Notes: generated from the letters alone by a model not told the origin. 8,512 nt of DNA from Bacillota bacterium (GCA_030597345.1 JAUVSA010000080.1:1-8512); one strand, 5' to 3'; positions 1 to 7,949 are shown, counted from the stretch's first letter. Numbers and translations: made by a program.

Positions 1-609
1 CGGCATCGCCAGCTTCGCATCAGACAGCCACCTATAGCCCGCGTCTCTCCCCAGGAGCCCGCGAAGGAGCGAGATGAGTACGCCGTACACTGGAGGGTAG
101 ATCCACATCCAGATGATCGACACGACCGCCACCGAGACGACGATCGGGATGAAGTTGAGCGTGCGAAAGAGCGTCGATAGCCGGCCGGCGCGCTCGATCA
201 ACACGGCCACAACCAAGGGAAGCACGATGGCGGCCGGCACGTACATGACAGTGAAGCGAATCGTGTTCCAGAATGCCCCGCCGGGCCCGTTGATGGTCAG
301 CCAGACTACCAGAAATGGATAGAACGCGATCTCCCAGACAGATAGCGGCTTCTCTGGCGAAACGATGCCGGGCCAGCCGGTCACCCGTTCATCGCGGAAG
401 ATCTCAGCGTAGTTGGCCCACCCCACCCAGCTCATCTCCTCCGGCCGGAGGAATTCGTAGTGGAAGAAGCTGAGAAAGAGCGAGCGCAGGATCGGATACA
501 GGGCGAACATCCCGAAGACCAGCACCGCGGGGAGGAGGAACGCATAGGGGTTATCCAGCCCCCGCCATCCTCGCCTCTGGCTCACCCTCTGATCGCCCAC
601 CGCGCTCAT
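1..609 (-). CDS. Sugar ABC transporter permease, MalF/UgpA type (C-terminus cut by window edge)
   Basis: This is the N-terminal 203 residues of an inner-membrane permease of the binding-protein-dependent sugar ABC transporter family; the frame is open to base 1. ATG at 609-607 is preceded by an AGGTG SD about 5 nt upstream. A short cytoplasmic, charged N-terminus is followed by a first membrane segment at about residues 24-45 (FLLPAVLVFGMFALYPILRS), a periplasmic stretch, and further hydrophobic segments near 95-105, 117-138 and 152-175. The 'NTIRFTVMYVPAAIVLPL' region at about 115-131 is typical of MalF/UgpA-like permeases. The diagnostic EAA loop, which contacts the ATPase, lies beyond the window. 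It starts 45 bp after the AOR stop on the same strand, so co-transcription is likely. The substrate cannot be read; sugars, glycerol-phosphate or oligosaccharides are the family norm. The second permease and binding protein would be expected further left, but that is inference. Confidence 0.9.
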   Translation of the reverse strand, partial: MSAVGDQRVSQRRGWRGLDNPYAFLLPAVLVFGMFALYPILRSLFLSFFHYEFLRPEEMSWVGWANYAEIFRDERVTGWPGIVSPEKPLSVWEIAFYPFLVVWLTINGPGGAFWNTIRFTVMYVPAAIVLPLVVAVLIERAGRLSTLFRTLNFIPIVVSVAVVSIIWMWIYPPVYGVLISLLRGLLGRDAGYRWLSDAKLAMP

Positions 610-654
610 CGTCACCTCGGCCCTATCGCGGATTGCCCGACCACGACCGCCGGG

Positions 655-2550
655 CTAAGTGAGACCATCCTTGAAGGAGCGCGCCCGGCTCGCCGGCGGT
701 ATCCCGTCCTCGCTCCACCCCCGCTTCTGATAGTACAGATCGAGCAGGTGCTCGTACTGCCCGCGATCCAGCACGCGGCCGGCGTACTGCCCCCCCTCGA
801 TCGGTCTCTCGAGCATTCGCGGGCCGGGATAGTCATCCTTACGACTGATCCCCCGCGAGGTGCTGATCAGTCGCGTGAGATCGTAGATCGCGCGGGAGTT
901 CTCCAGCATTTCCTCCAGCGTATGCGGGATCCCGGTCACCGCGCTGTAGTACTCCGCATATCGCCTTTCGTCGAAGCCCAGTTCGATCCACGGCAGGCGA
1001 CAGACCCCGAGCATGTCTAAGAGCGGACGGATAGTCTGATGGTAGATCACGATGTCCACCCGGTCCTCGTCCGTCCATGCCGAACCCGCCTCCAGCTCCT
1101 TCCCCACGGTCCAGGCGCGGGCGTGGTGGGCGCCGATGTCAGAGGTGCCGTACGCCAGGCCCATGGAGATGGTCGCCCGCGCGTCGTAGGCGGACTGTTC
1201 CATCCCTTTCGTCTGCACCAGGATCGGGCGCAACTGCGGCCAGCGCTCGAGCACCTCCCTCGAGCCGCCGGCCAGCACGTCACCCACCCCCTCTCGCCGC
1301 GCGATCTTCTCCAGCAGCGCCGTGATCTGATCGGTGTCTCCCCATCCCAGCTTCATGCCGTCAACGTCGTCTGCGCTCAGCAGCCCGGTCTCCACCGCCT
1401 CGATCATTGTCCCGATAAGGACGCCCGAAGAGATGGTGTCAATGCCCAGCTCGTCGCAGAGCTGGTTTCCCTTGAGGATGGCCGCGAAGTCAGAGACTCC
1501 CAGATTCGAGCCCAGCGTGCAAGCGGTCTCGTACTCCGGCCCCTCGGTGATCGTGCCTTTGTACTTCCCGTTCTTCACGAGGCAGATGTTCCCGCAGGAC
1601 ATCGGACACGCGAAGCAGGCCGTGTCCCCGATCTTGAACTCCTTCTCCATCTTGAAGCCGTCGATCTGCTCCGCGTGCTCGAAGACATTCTGCTGGAAGT
1701 TACGAGTGGGCAGTCCCCCCGCGCTGTTGAGGTAGTCAATCACCGACATCAAGCCCTGCTGCTGCCAGAACTCGAACAGGGGATGTTCCGCCAGCTCCTT
1801 CAGCGACCGGTCGGTCAGCAGCCGCATCCTCGCGACGTCGGCCACGGGCAGATCCTTGCTGCCGCGCACCGCGATCGCCTTCAGGTTCTTCGAGCCCAGC
1901 ACCGCCCCCATGCCGCACCGGCCGGCGTTCCGGCTCCAGTCCGTGTTGATTGTTGCGAACCTGACCAGGTTCTCCCCCGCCGGGCCGATGACCGCCACCC
2001 GCACCTCTTCGCTCTGGAGACTGTCCTTGACCATCCGCTCCGTTTCGAGGCACCCCTTGCCGGCCAGCTCCGGCGCCGGCACGACGGAGACTTCGTCCTC
2101 ATCGATCCAGAGATAACTGAGGCCCTCAGCGCGGCCCTCGATCACCAGTGCGTCGTAACCCGCCTGGCGGAGTTCCGTGCCGAAGTTCCCGCCCATGTTA
2201 CTGTCACCGTAGATGCCGGTCAGGGGAGCTAGAGCGACGAAATGTGTCTTGCCCGATCCAGGCAGATAGAGCCCGTTGAGCGGCCCGGGAGCGACCACCA
2301 GGATGTTCTCGGGGCCCAGCGGATCCTTGATGTTCGGCAGCTGGTCGAAGAGGAGCTTCGCGCCAAAGCCCCGCCCGCCAATGTACTTCAGGGCGAAGCG
2401 CTCGCCGAAGGGAACGACGCGGCTTTCGCCGCGAGTCAGGTCAACCCGGAGGATCCGGAAGTGATAGCCTCCTTCAATCCGCTGTTTCTTTGCTTTGCTC
2501 CCGCCCGATTTCCGCGTAGCGGAGCTTCTTCCGCTCGCCTTTCTCGACAT
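655..2550 (-). CDS. aor: Aldehyde:ferredoxin oxidoreductase, tungsten-pterin AOR family
   Basis: This enzyme would oxidise aldehydes to carboxylic acids in the cytoplasm, passing two low-potential electrons to ferredoxin through a tungsto-bispterin and one [4Fe-4S] cluster. It has 631 residues from the ATG at 2550, near family size (about 600) plus a basic N-terminal extension. Numbered from that ATG, the visible motifs are: the family N-terminus GYHFRILRVDLTRGE (28-42); GGRGFGAKLL (58-67); GRCGMGAVLGSKNLKAIAVRG (210-230); the cluster cysteines C312-x2-C315-x3-C319; the D371TISSG pterin-region motif; and D512MLGVC517, supplying the DxxGxC pterin motif and fourth cluster ligand. C323 is an additional cysteine. 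The start is uncertain. ATG 2550 has an AGAGG SD but overlaps the polyferredoxin gene by 77 bp and adds about 26 Ser/Lys/Arg-rich residues not typical of the family. An ATT at 2478-2476 would give the usual N-terminus. The neighbouring polyferredoxin is the likely electron partner. The physiological aldehyde is unknown. Confidence 0.95.
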   Translation of the reverse strand: MSRKASGRSSATRKSGGSKAKKQRIEGGYHFRILRVDLTRGESRVVPFGERFALKYIGGRGFGAKLLFDQLPNIKDPLGPENILVVAPGPLNGLYLPGSGKTHFVALAPLTGIYGDSNMGGNFGTELRQAGYDALVIEGRAEGLSYLWIDEDEVSVVPAPELAGKGCLETERMVKDSLQSEEVRVAVIGPAGENLVRFATINTDWSRNAGRCGMGAVLGSKNLKAIAVRGSKDLPVADVARMRLLTDRSLKELAEHPLFEFWQQQGLMSVIDYLNSAGGLPTRNFQQNVFEHAEQIDGFKMEKEFKIGDTACFACPMSCGNICLVKNGKYKGTITEGPEYETACTLGSNLGVSDFAAILKGNQLCDELGIDTISSGVLIGTMIEAVETGLLSADDVDGMKLGWGDTDQITALLEKIARREGVGDVLAGGSREVLERWPQLRPILVQTKGMEQSAYDARATISMGLAYGTSDIGAHHARAWTVGKELEAGSAWTDEDRVDIVIYHQTIRPLLDMLGVCRLPWIELGFDERRYAEYYSAVTGIPHTLEEMLENSRAIYDLTRLISTSRGISRKDDYPGPRMLERPIEGGQYAGRVLDRGQYEHLLDLYYQKRGWSEDGIPPASRARSFKDGLT

Positions 2551-3022
2551 ACTCGACCTCTTTCATGTGCGCGTAGCGCAGCACCGCAGCCACGCGGTTC
2601 GCCTCTCCCAACTCGTGCTGCGGCACGTACTGAAGTGCGCCCTTGGGGCACTGCAGCACGCACTGAGGTCGGCCGCCGCACGGGTCGCACTTGAATGGCG
2701 TGGGGATGTCATCGTGGACGAAGATCGCCCCGAAGGGACAGGATATCACGCACTGCTGGCACGAAACGCACAAGTCGGCGTCGATCTGGACGACCCCGTT
2801 CTCCACGCCGATCGCATCCGTTGGACAGTTCTCCCGACACTTCGGCTGCGCGCATTGCCGACACACAACCGGCATGCGAATCACCGGGTGCGGATAGAGC
2901 GCGACGACGCGGATGGCCGACTTCTTCGGGTTGTTCACTCCGAAGTGGTGCAGCGCGCAGATCGACTCACACAGCCTGCAGCCCGAACACCGCTCCGGAA
3001 TAACCGTCAATCGCTTCGACAA
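2474..3022 (-). CDS. Polyferredoxin with four [4Fe-4S] clusters, electron-transfer subunit for AOR
   Basis: This 182-residue iron-sulfur protein carries 16 cysteines in four groups: C12-x2-C-x2-C-x3-C22; C54-x2-C-x4-C-x3-C66; C85-x2-C-x2-C-x3-C95; and C112-x2-C-x5-C-x3-C125. This pattern is typical of HycB/CooF/DmsB-like electron-transfer subunits that hold four [4Fe-4S] clusters. The last 50 or so residues are a charged, Lys/Glu-rich tail without cysteines. The start is TTG at 3022-3020, supported by an AGGAG SD 6 nt upstream (rc of 3028-3032) and by an in-frame TAG just before the SD, so no longer form is possible. Its 3' end overlaps the AOR gene. In known AOR systems with several subunits, such as that of Aromatoleum aromaticum, a small four-cluster protein partners the tungsten subunit, which fits here. 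It has no signal peptide or Tat motif, so a cytoplasmic location is inferred. Confidence 0.93.
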   Translation of the reverse strand: MSKRLTVIPERCSGCRLCESICALHHFGVNNPKKSAIRVVALYPHPVIRMPVVCRQCAQPKCRENCPTDAIGVENGVVQIDADLCVSCQQCVISCPFGAIFVHDDIPTPFKCDPCGGRPQCVLQCPKGALQYVPQHELGEANRVAAVLRYAHMKEVEYVEKGERKKLRYAEIGREQSKETAD

Positions 3023-3219
3023 CGTTATCTCCTAGGAAACACACGACGTGGACCGGGCGCCAATCGACGCGCCTGGTTCTGACAGAGTGTCTGCTCCTTC
3101 GCTGGACGCCCCGCGATTCCCTTGCCCCCGAGTGGTGCTTCCGAGCGGTTGTCGCCTAGCAGGAAACATCGCGGCAGACACCGAAGCGCCTGGCCAGCGC
3201 GCAGCACACGGAGAAGATC
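3023..3219. promoter_or_regulatory. Divergent intergenic region between the polyferredoxin-AOR and isomerase operons
   Basis: These 197 bp separate two divergently transcribed gene sets and must hold at least one promoter for each. I see no convincing -35/-10 pair on either strand. An 8-bp inverted repeat, GTGTCTGC at 3087-3094 and GCAGACAC at 3174-3181, spans most of the region and could be a looping operator or chance. The octamer AGGAAACA occurs twice in direct orientation (3034-3041 and 3162-3169). The SD of the polyferredoxin gene lies at 3028-3032. Confidence 0.5.
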
Positions 3220-4074
3220 ATGTCCTGGAAGTACGCTGTTTTCACTGTCATGTGCCCCGAGTACGATATCGAGGGAACCGCAGCTCTCGCCAGCTCGCTC
3301 GGATTGGATGGCCTGGAGTGGCGCGTCACGAAGAAGGCGCCCGAACCCATCACCGAAGTCAGCTACTGGGGCGCGAACCGCTCGACCGTCGATATCGACG
3401 AGGTGGAGTCTGACCTCGCCCGCGCGAAGCAGATCGCCGATCGGCACGGGCTGGCGATGCCGATTCTCGGCAGCTACATGAAGTGCAGCGAGCTGGACTC
3501 CGTGGAGTCGGCGATGCGCGCCGCCCGGGCGGCCGGCTGCCCGAAGCTCCGCGTCGGCCCCCCCGCCTACGACGGATCTCGTCCGTACCAGGAACTCTTC
3601 GAGGAGGCGCTGCGAGACTTCGAGAAGGTCGCCGAGTTGGCGCGCAAGCACGAGGTGCAGGCCTGCATCGAGATGCACATGGGCAACATAACCCCCTCGG
3701 CCGGCCTCGCGCATCGCCTCGTCTCCCGCTTCGATCCGGCGGAGATCGGAGTCATCTTCGACCCGGGAAACATGGTTGTCGAGGGCTTCGAGAACTATCA
3801 GATGGGGCTCGAACTGCTGGGCCCGTACCTGAGTCACGTACATGCGAAGAACTGCGCGTGGGCAAGGACAGGAGAGGATGACGGCGTCGCGAAGTGGGAG
3901 TGGCAGATGGCCGCGGTCAAGCAGGGCCAGGCCGACTGGACGACTATCGTCGCCGCGCTCAAGAAGGTCAGCTACGATGGCTGGCTGTCATTCGAGGATT
4001 TCTCGGAAGGCGACACAGAGGCAAAGCTCTCAGAAGCGCTCGCCTATCTGAAGGGCCTCGAGGCCGCCGACTAA
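3220..4074 (+). CDS. Xylose-isomerase-like TIM-barrel protein, sugar (phosphate) isomerase/epimerase family
   Basis: This 284-residue protein belongs to the xylose isomerase-like / AP-endonuclease-2 TIM-barrel superfamily, whose members isomerise or epimerise sugars, inositols and hydroxypyruvate-like compounds using a divalent metal. Candidate metal ligands in family order are E151 (ACIEMH), D181 with its loop FDPGN (180-184), H206/H208 (SHVHAKN) and E259 (LSFEDF). The strand motifs LGLDGLEWR (28-35) and RVGPP (111-115) fit barrel strands. ATG 3220 has a GGAG about 8 nt upstream. It has no signal peptide, so it is probably cytoplasmic. The stop lies 14 bp before the GTG start of the radical SAM gene, suggesting one transcript. 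The exact substrate cannot be read; the family is very broad and many such genes sit in sugar-catabolic clusters. Confidence 0.9.
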   Translation: MSWKYAVFTVMCPEYDIEGTAALASSLGLDGLEWRVTKKAPEPITEVSYWGANRSTVDIDEVESDLARAKQIADRHGLAMPILGSYMKCSELDSVESAMRAARAAGCPKLRVGPPAYDGSRPYQELFEEALRDFEKVAELARKHEVQACIEMHMGNITPSAGLAHRLVSRFDPAEIGVIFDPGNMVVEGFENYQMGLELLGPYLSHVHAKNCAWARTGEDDGVAKWEWQMAAVKQGQADWTTIVAALKKVSYDGWLSFEDFSEGDTEAKLSEALAYLKGLEAAD

Positions 4075-4088
4075 CCACGGGGCAATCC

Positions 4089-5213
4089 GTGTCTACTGTC
4101 CTGATCAAGCCGGTCGGGGACCGATGTAACCTCGCCTGTACATACTGCTTCTATCACCCCGGCATAGCCTCTGAGGTGCGCGTCATGGAGGAATCGACGC
4201 TCGCCGCGATGATCCGCGCATTCGTCTCGAAAGATGCATCCCCGACGGTATTCGCCTGGCAGGGCGGCGAGCCCACACTGGCGGGGCTCGAGTTCTACCG
4301 CCGCGCCGTCGCTCTGCAGCACCGCTTCTCGGGCGAAGGCCGGCGAGTGGTCAACACTTTTCAGACCAACGGGCTGCTGGTCGATCGCGAGTGGGCCGAC
4401 TTCTTGGCGGAGAACAACTTCCTGGTCGGCCTTAGCATAGACGGCCCAGCCGAGCATCACGACGCCATGCGGCGCGGAGCCGACGGCAGGCCGTCGCACT
4501 CTTCGGCAGTGAGGGCGTGGCGGGTGCTCCGGCAGCGCGGAGTCGCCGTCAACATCCTCGCCGTCGTGAGCCGCGCCAACTGTGACGCAGCCGCCGACGT
4601 GTACCACCACCTCACCGCCGAACTCGGCGCCGACCACCTCCAGTTCATCCCCTGCGTCGAATGGGGGCCCTCTGGAGACACCACCGACTTCTCCCTGCGT
4701 CCCGGGGAGTACGGCCGCTTTCTGGTCGCGCTTTTCGACCTCTGGGCGGCCGAAGCGCAGCGCCAGATCTCCATCAAGCTCTTCGACGATCTCGTCCTGT
4801 TCTTCGCGGGCAAGCCGATGCGAGACTGTATGCACCGGCCCGCCTGCGACAGCCATCTTGTTGTCGAGCGCGACGGTTCCGTGCACCCGTGCGATTTCTT
4901 CGTGGGCGAAGAACACGTCCTCGGCAGCATCCTGGAGCATACCCCCTCCGAGCTCCGCACCACCGACCGCGCGCGCGCTTTCCAGAACCGAAAGGCCGAT
5001 CACAGCCCCGCGCCTTGCGCCGACTGCCGCCACTTCGACGTCTGCCGCGCCGGATGCTGCAAGTTCTGGCACCCCGCCGAGGGCGGTGGCTTCGCGCAGT
5101 ACCTCTGCTCCGATATGCTCTACTTCTTCGACCAGCGCCGGAAGCACTTCGAGCGCATGGCCGCGGCCATCCGGGCCAGATGGCGCCAGTGGGGAACTCC
5201 CTCGGTCCCCTAG
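4089..5213 (+). CDS. Radical SAM/SPASM protein, anaerobic sulfatase-maturating enzyme (anSME) family
   Basis: Members of this family oxidise a Cys or Ser of sulfatases to formylglycine, using S-adenosylmethionine and three [4Fe-4S] clusters, without oxygen. From GTG 4089 the product has 374 residues, the family size. The radical SAM cysteines are C13-x3-C17-x2-C20 (CNLACTYCFY), followed by GGEPT (59-63) and the anSME-like stretch NTFQTNG (89-95) ... LSIDGP (115-120) ... LQFIPCVE. A SPASM domain follows exactly: C253-x9-G-x4-C268, C310-x2-C-x5-C-x3-C323, and C340, plus C247. D269 in HPCDFFV matches the position I recall for the proposed catalytic aspartate. GTG 4089 is chosen because it follows the isomerase stop by 14 bp and places the cysteine motif at residue 13; the frame is open further upstream inside the isomerase gene, but that is overlap. 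A GGGG at 4079-4082 is a modest SD. No sulfatase is in the window, so a different peptide substrate remains possible. Confidence 0.92.
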   Translation: MSTVLIKPVGDRCNLACTYCFYHPGIASEVRVMEESTLAAMIRAFVSKDASPTVFAWQGGEPTLAGLEFYRRAVALQHRFSGEGRRVVNTFQTNGLLVDREWADFLAENNFLVGLSIDGPAEHHDAMRRGADGRPSHSSAVRAWRVLRQRGVAVNILAVVSRANCDAAADVYHHLTAELGADHLQFIPCVEWGPSGDTTDFSLRPGEYGRFLVALFDLWAAEAQRQISIKLFDDLVLFFAGKPMRDCMHRPACDSHLVVERDGSVHPCDFFVGEEHVLGSILEHTPSELRTTDRARAFQNRKADHSPAPCADCRHFDVCRAGCCKFWHPAEGGGFAQYLCSDMLYFFDQRRKHFERMAAAIRARWRQWGTPSVP

Positions 5214-5373
5214 CGCCGCACAGCCGGCGGAGGACTGCAGCTGGGCTGACGGCCACTCATCTGCATCCCGCGTCTATGTGGGGAGCAGGACGTCGGCGGC
5301 ACTGTGCGTAAAGAAGGCTCCGCGGTTCGCGAGACTCACCCCGACCACATCCTCAGGAGAGAGGTCAAGCCGA

Positions 5374-6345
5374 ATGGCGAAATCACTTCTCGGTACCCAT
5401 ATAGAGCCCTCCCGCATATGCCTCGGCAGCGTCTGGTTCGGGTCGGAGTTGAGCAGAGAGGACACCTTCGCTCTCCTCGACGCGTACCTGGAAGCAGGTG
5501 GGAACTTCATAGACACCGCGCACGTCTACGCCGCCTGGCTCGAGCACGGCGTCGGCGCCAGCGAGCGCACCATCGGTGAGTGGGTTCGCAGCCGCGGCGT
5601 GCGTGACTCGGTCATCATCGCCACCAAGGGCGCCCATCCCCCAATGGACGCCGAGAAGAAGATCGGCCGCTGCGCCAAGGCCCAAGTAGAGGAAGATCTC
5701 AACGAGAGCCTCGGGCGCCTCGGGATGGACTGCATTGACCTATACTGGCTCCACTTCGACGAGCCAACGAGGCCCGTCGGCGAGATCATCCAGACCCTGG
5801 ACGGATTCCGACGCGACGGGCGAATCCGGAGCTACGGCGCATCGAACTGGACCACCGCGCGCATCGAGGCCGCCAACAACTCCGCCGAAGAACAGGGCCT
5901 ACCCCCGTTTGTCGCGAACGAGCCATGGTGGTCTCTGGGCGCTGCCGCGCGCGGCGCAGAATCCGATTCAGCGACGGACGAGGCGGAAGATCCGCTCCGC
6001 CAGTGGCACGTCAAAACCGGCCTCCCGATGATTCCGTATTCATCCCAGGCCAACGGGTACTTCGGGGCAGAGAATGTCGCCTGGGCGAAGAACGACTTCC
6101 GCGGTGCCCCGGCCCGGGCCAAGAGCTTCGATTCGCCCGCCAATCGGCGCCGCCTACAGCACGCCATCGACATCGCCGAGGAAAAAGGCGTGACCGCCAA
6201 CCAGATCGCTCTCGCTTATCTCCTGAGCCAGCCATTCGAGGTGTTTCCGATAATCGGGACCAGCAGCCACGCTCACCTTCGCGAGGCAATGGGCGCGGTC
6301 GGCCTCAAGCTCACTGAAGAGGAGCGCGCTGCCCTGTTTAGCTGA
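5374..6345 (+). CDS. Aldo/keto reductase
   Basis: This 323-residue protein is an NAD(P)H-dependent aldo/keto reductase, a cytoplasmic (beta/alpha)8-barrel enzyme that interconverts carbonyls and alcohols. The catalytic tetrad is visible: D47 and Y52 (FIDTAHVY), K85 (IIATKG) and H127 (YWLHFDEP). Other family signatures are RLGMDCIDLYWLH (115-127), IRSYGASNW before the second half of the barrel, IPYSSQANGYF, and the C-terminal cofactor-binding IIGTSSHAHLREAMGAV. ATG 5374 is chosen because AGGAGAGAGG at 5355-5364 is a good SD and because the protein then has the usual N-terminus; the same frame is open far upstream only as a shadow of the radical SAM gene. The 160-bp gap before it holds a 7-bp dyad (CGCACAG 5216-5222 / CTGTGCG 5301-5307) but no clear promoter, so it may be read from the upstream operon or its own start. 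The substrate is unknown; sugars or aldehydes would suit the context. Confidence 0.94.
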   Translation: MAKSLLGTHIEPSRICLGSVWFGSELSREDTFALLDAYLEAGGNFIDTAHVYAAWLEHGVGASERTIGEWVRSRGVRDSVIIATKGAHPPMDAEKKIGRCAKAQVEEDLNESLGRLGMDCIDLYWLHFDEPTRPVGEIIQTLDGFRRDGRIRSYGASNWTTARIEAANNSAEEQGLPPFVANEPWWSLGAAARGAESDSATDEAEDPLRQWHVKTGLPMIPYSSQANGYFGAENVAWAKNDFRGAPARAKSFDSPANRRRLQHAIDIAEEKGVTANQIALAYLLSQPFEVFPIIGTSSHAHLREAMGAVGLKLTEEERAALFS

Positions 6346-6347
6346 GA

Positions 6348-6406
6348 GGCGTCCGCTCCCGCGCTGCTGTGCAGCACCCGCCGGGTTCGCTATGTCTGCG
6401 GACGCC
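6348..6406 (+). terminator. Long dyad with nested hairpin just after the aldo/keto reductase stop
   Basis: A perfect 9-bp inverted repeat, GGCGTCCGC (6348-6356) and GCGGACGCC (6398-6406), begins 2 nt after the stop codon. Its 41-nt loop contains a smaller hairpin, TGCT-GTGC-AGCA. It is followed by ACAACCCCCCTTT rather than a U-tract, so it is not a classical intrinsic terminator. It could stabilise the 3' end or terminate with help from Rho; the role is inferred. Confidence 0.4.
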
Positions 6407-6417
6407 ACAACCCCCCT

Positions 6418-6447
6418 TTGGCACTTCTTGACTCGCCTCGCTATAGT
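6418..6447 (+). promoter_or_regulatory. Possible sigma70-type promoter for the cysteine desulfurase
   Basis: TTGGCA (6418-6423) and TATAGT (6442-6447), separated by 18 nt, each match the sigma70 consensus at 5 of 6 positions. Transcription would start near 6454, giving a leader of about 180 nt that includes the whole first repeat copy. This is a sequence match only. Confidence 0.35.
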
Positions 6448-6474
6448 TAGTGTGCTTTCGTGCTTTTGCCAGAA

Positions 6475-6625
6475 GCTGTTTCATAACCTCCATCTGGAGT
6501 CTGGCAGCGTGTGCTGCCTGAGGTTATGAAACAGCAGCACAAGCCGCCAGGCTCCAGCAGGCGCATTTCATGCCAGCGTCTCTAGCGGACAGCCAGGCGA
6601 GTGAGGGTTATGAAATGCGCTCTAG
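6475..6625 (+). repeat. Double-hairpin repeat element, copy 1 (with 24-nt loop insertion)
   Basis: This 151-nt element recurs at 8107-8233 in the same orientation. Hairpin A has a perfect 16-bp stem, 6475-6490 (GCTGTTTCATAACCTC) with 6520-6535, and a 29-nt loop carrying a nested GGCAGC-GTGT-GCTGCC hairpin (6503-6518). A 25-nt linker leads to hairpin B, whose 11-bp stem GCGCATTTCAT (6561-6571) pairs with 6610-6620 around a 38-nt loop. The motif GAGG(G)TTATGAAA appears three times in it: once inverted at the left edge, once in the right arm of A, and once at the right edge. The element therefore has inverted ends. It ends in CTAG at 6622-6625, which runs directly into the SD of the next gene. 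It encodes nothing of its own that I can see. A MITE/REPIN-like element or a structured RNA are the main possibilities. Confidence 0.85.
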
Positions 6626-6630
6626 GAGGT
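6624..6630 (+). promoter_or_regulatory. Shine-Dalgarno site that fixes the cysteine desulfurase start
   Basis: AGGAGGT ends 5 nt before GTG 6636, the ideal arrangement, and decides that start over the in-frame ATG codons at 6570 and 6615, which lie within the repeat. The first two bases of this SD are the last two bases of the repeat's terminal CTAG. Confidence 0.85.
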
Positions 6631-6635
6631 CCCGA

Positions 6636-7848
<1,213 letters not shown>

Positions 7849-7850
<2 letters not shown>

Positions 7851-7883
7851 CGCGAGGCGCGCTGCCCAAGGCACATCTGCCTT
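7849..7883 (+). terminator. Two tandem short hairpins at the end of the cysteine desulfurase gene
   Basis: AGCGCG-AGG-CGCGCT (7849-7863) starts on the stop codon, and AAGGCA-CATC-TGCCTT (7868-7883) follows 4 nt later. Both stems are perfect 6-bp matches. Neither has a clean U-tract; only scattered Ts follow (CTCTTTACTCTC). The second hairpin overlaps the -35 box of the presumed tRNA promoter by two bases. Termination is plausible but not shown. Confidence 0.35.
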
Positions 7884-7911
7884 GACGCTCTTTACTCTCG
7901 CATGCTAGAGT
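7882..7911 (+). promoter_or_regulatory. Probable promoter of the tRNA-Lys gene
   Basis: TTGACG (7882-7887) and TAGAGT (7906-7911) are separated by 18 nt, with a predicted start about 30 nt before the mature tRNA 5' end. The -35 box is near-consensus and the -10 box is moderate. The placement supports separate transcription of the tRNA. Confidence 0.5.
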
Positions 7912-7949
7912 GACCCTCGATCCCGCCGTCGACGGACTTCTCTCTCCGT

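Noticed and set aside
1039..2232. Long plus-strand open frame of 397 codons opposite the AOR gene
   Set aside because: It is antisense to a gene with clear family motifs, its Arg/His/Pro-rich product has no recognisable domain, and GC-rich DNA often leaves the opposite strand open. The same applies to the 358-codon minus frame at 4071-5147 and the 304-codon minus frame at 6582-7496.
3894..4088. Upstream extension of the radical SAM frame into the isomerase gene
   Set aside because: This part encodes a basic, motif-free stretch overlapping the C-terminus of the isomerase in another frame. GTG 4089 gives the family's normal N-terminus with the CxxxCxxC motif at residue 13.
4582..5373. Upstream extension of the aldo/keto reductase frame
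   Set aside because: It is a Ser/Pro/Thr-rich shadow of the radical SAM gene; the aldo/keto reductase fold begins at ATG 5374 with its own SD.
6428..6447. TTGACT followed by TATAGT as a promoter
   Set aside because: The gap between the two boxes is only 8-9 nt, far below the 16-18 nt needed. TTGGCA at 6418 with an 18-nt spacer to the same -10 box is preferred.
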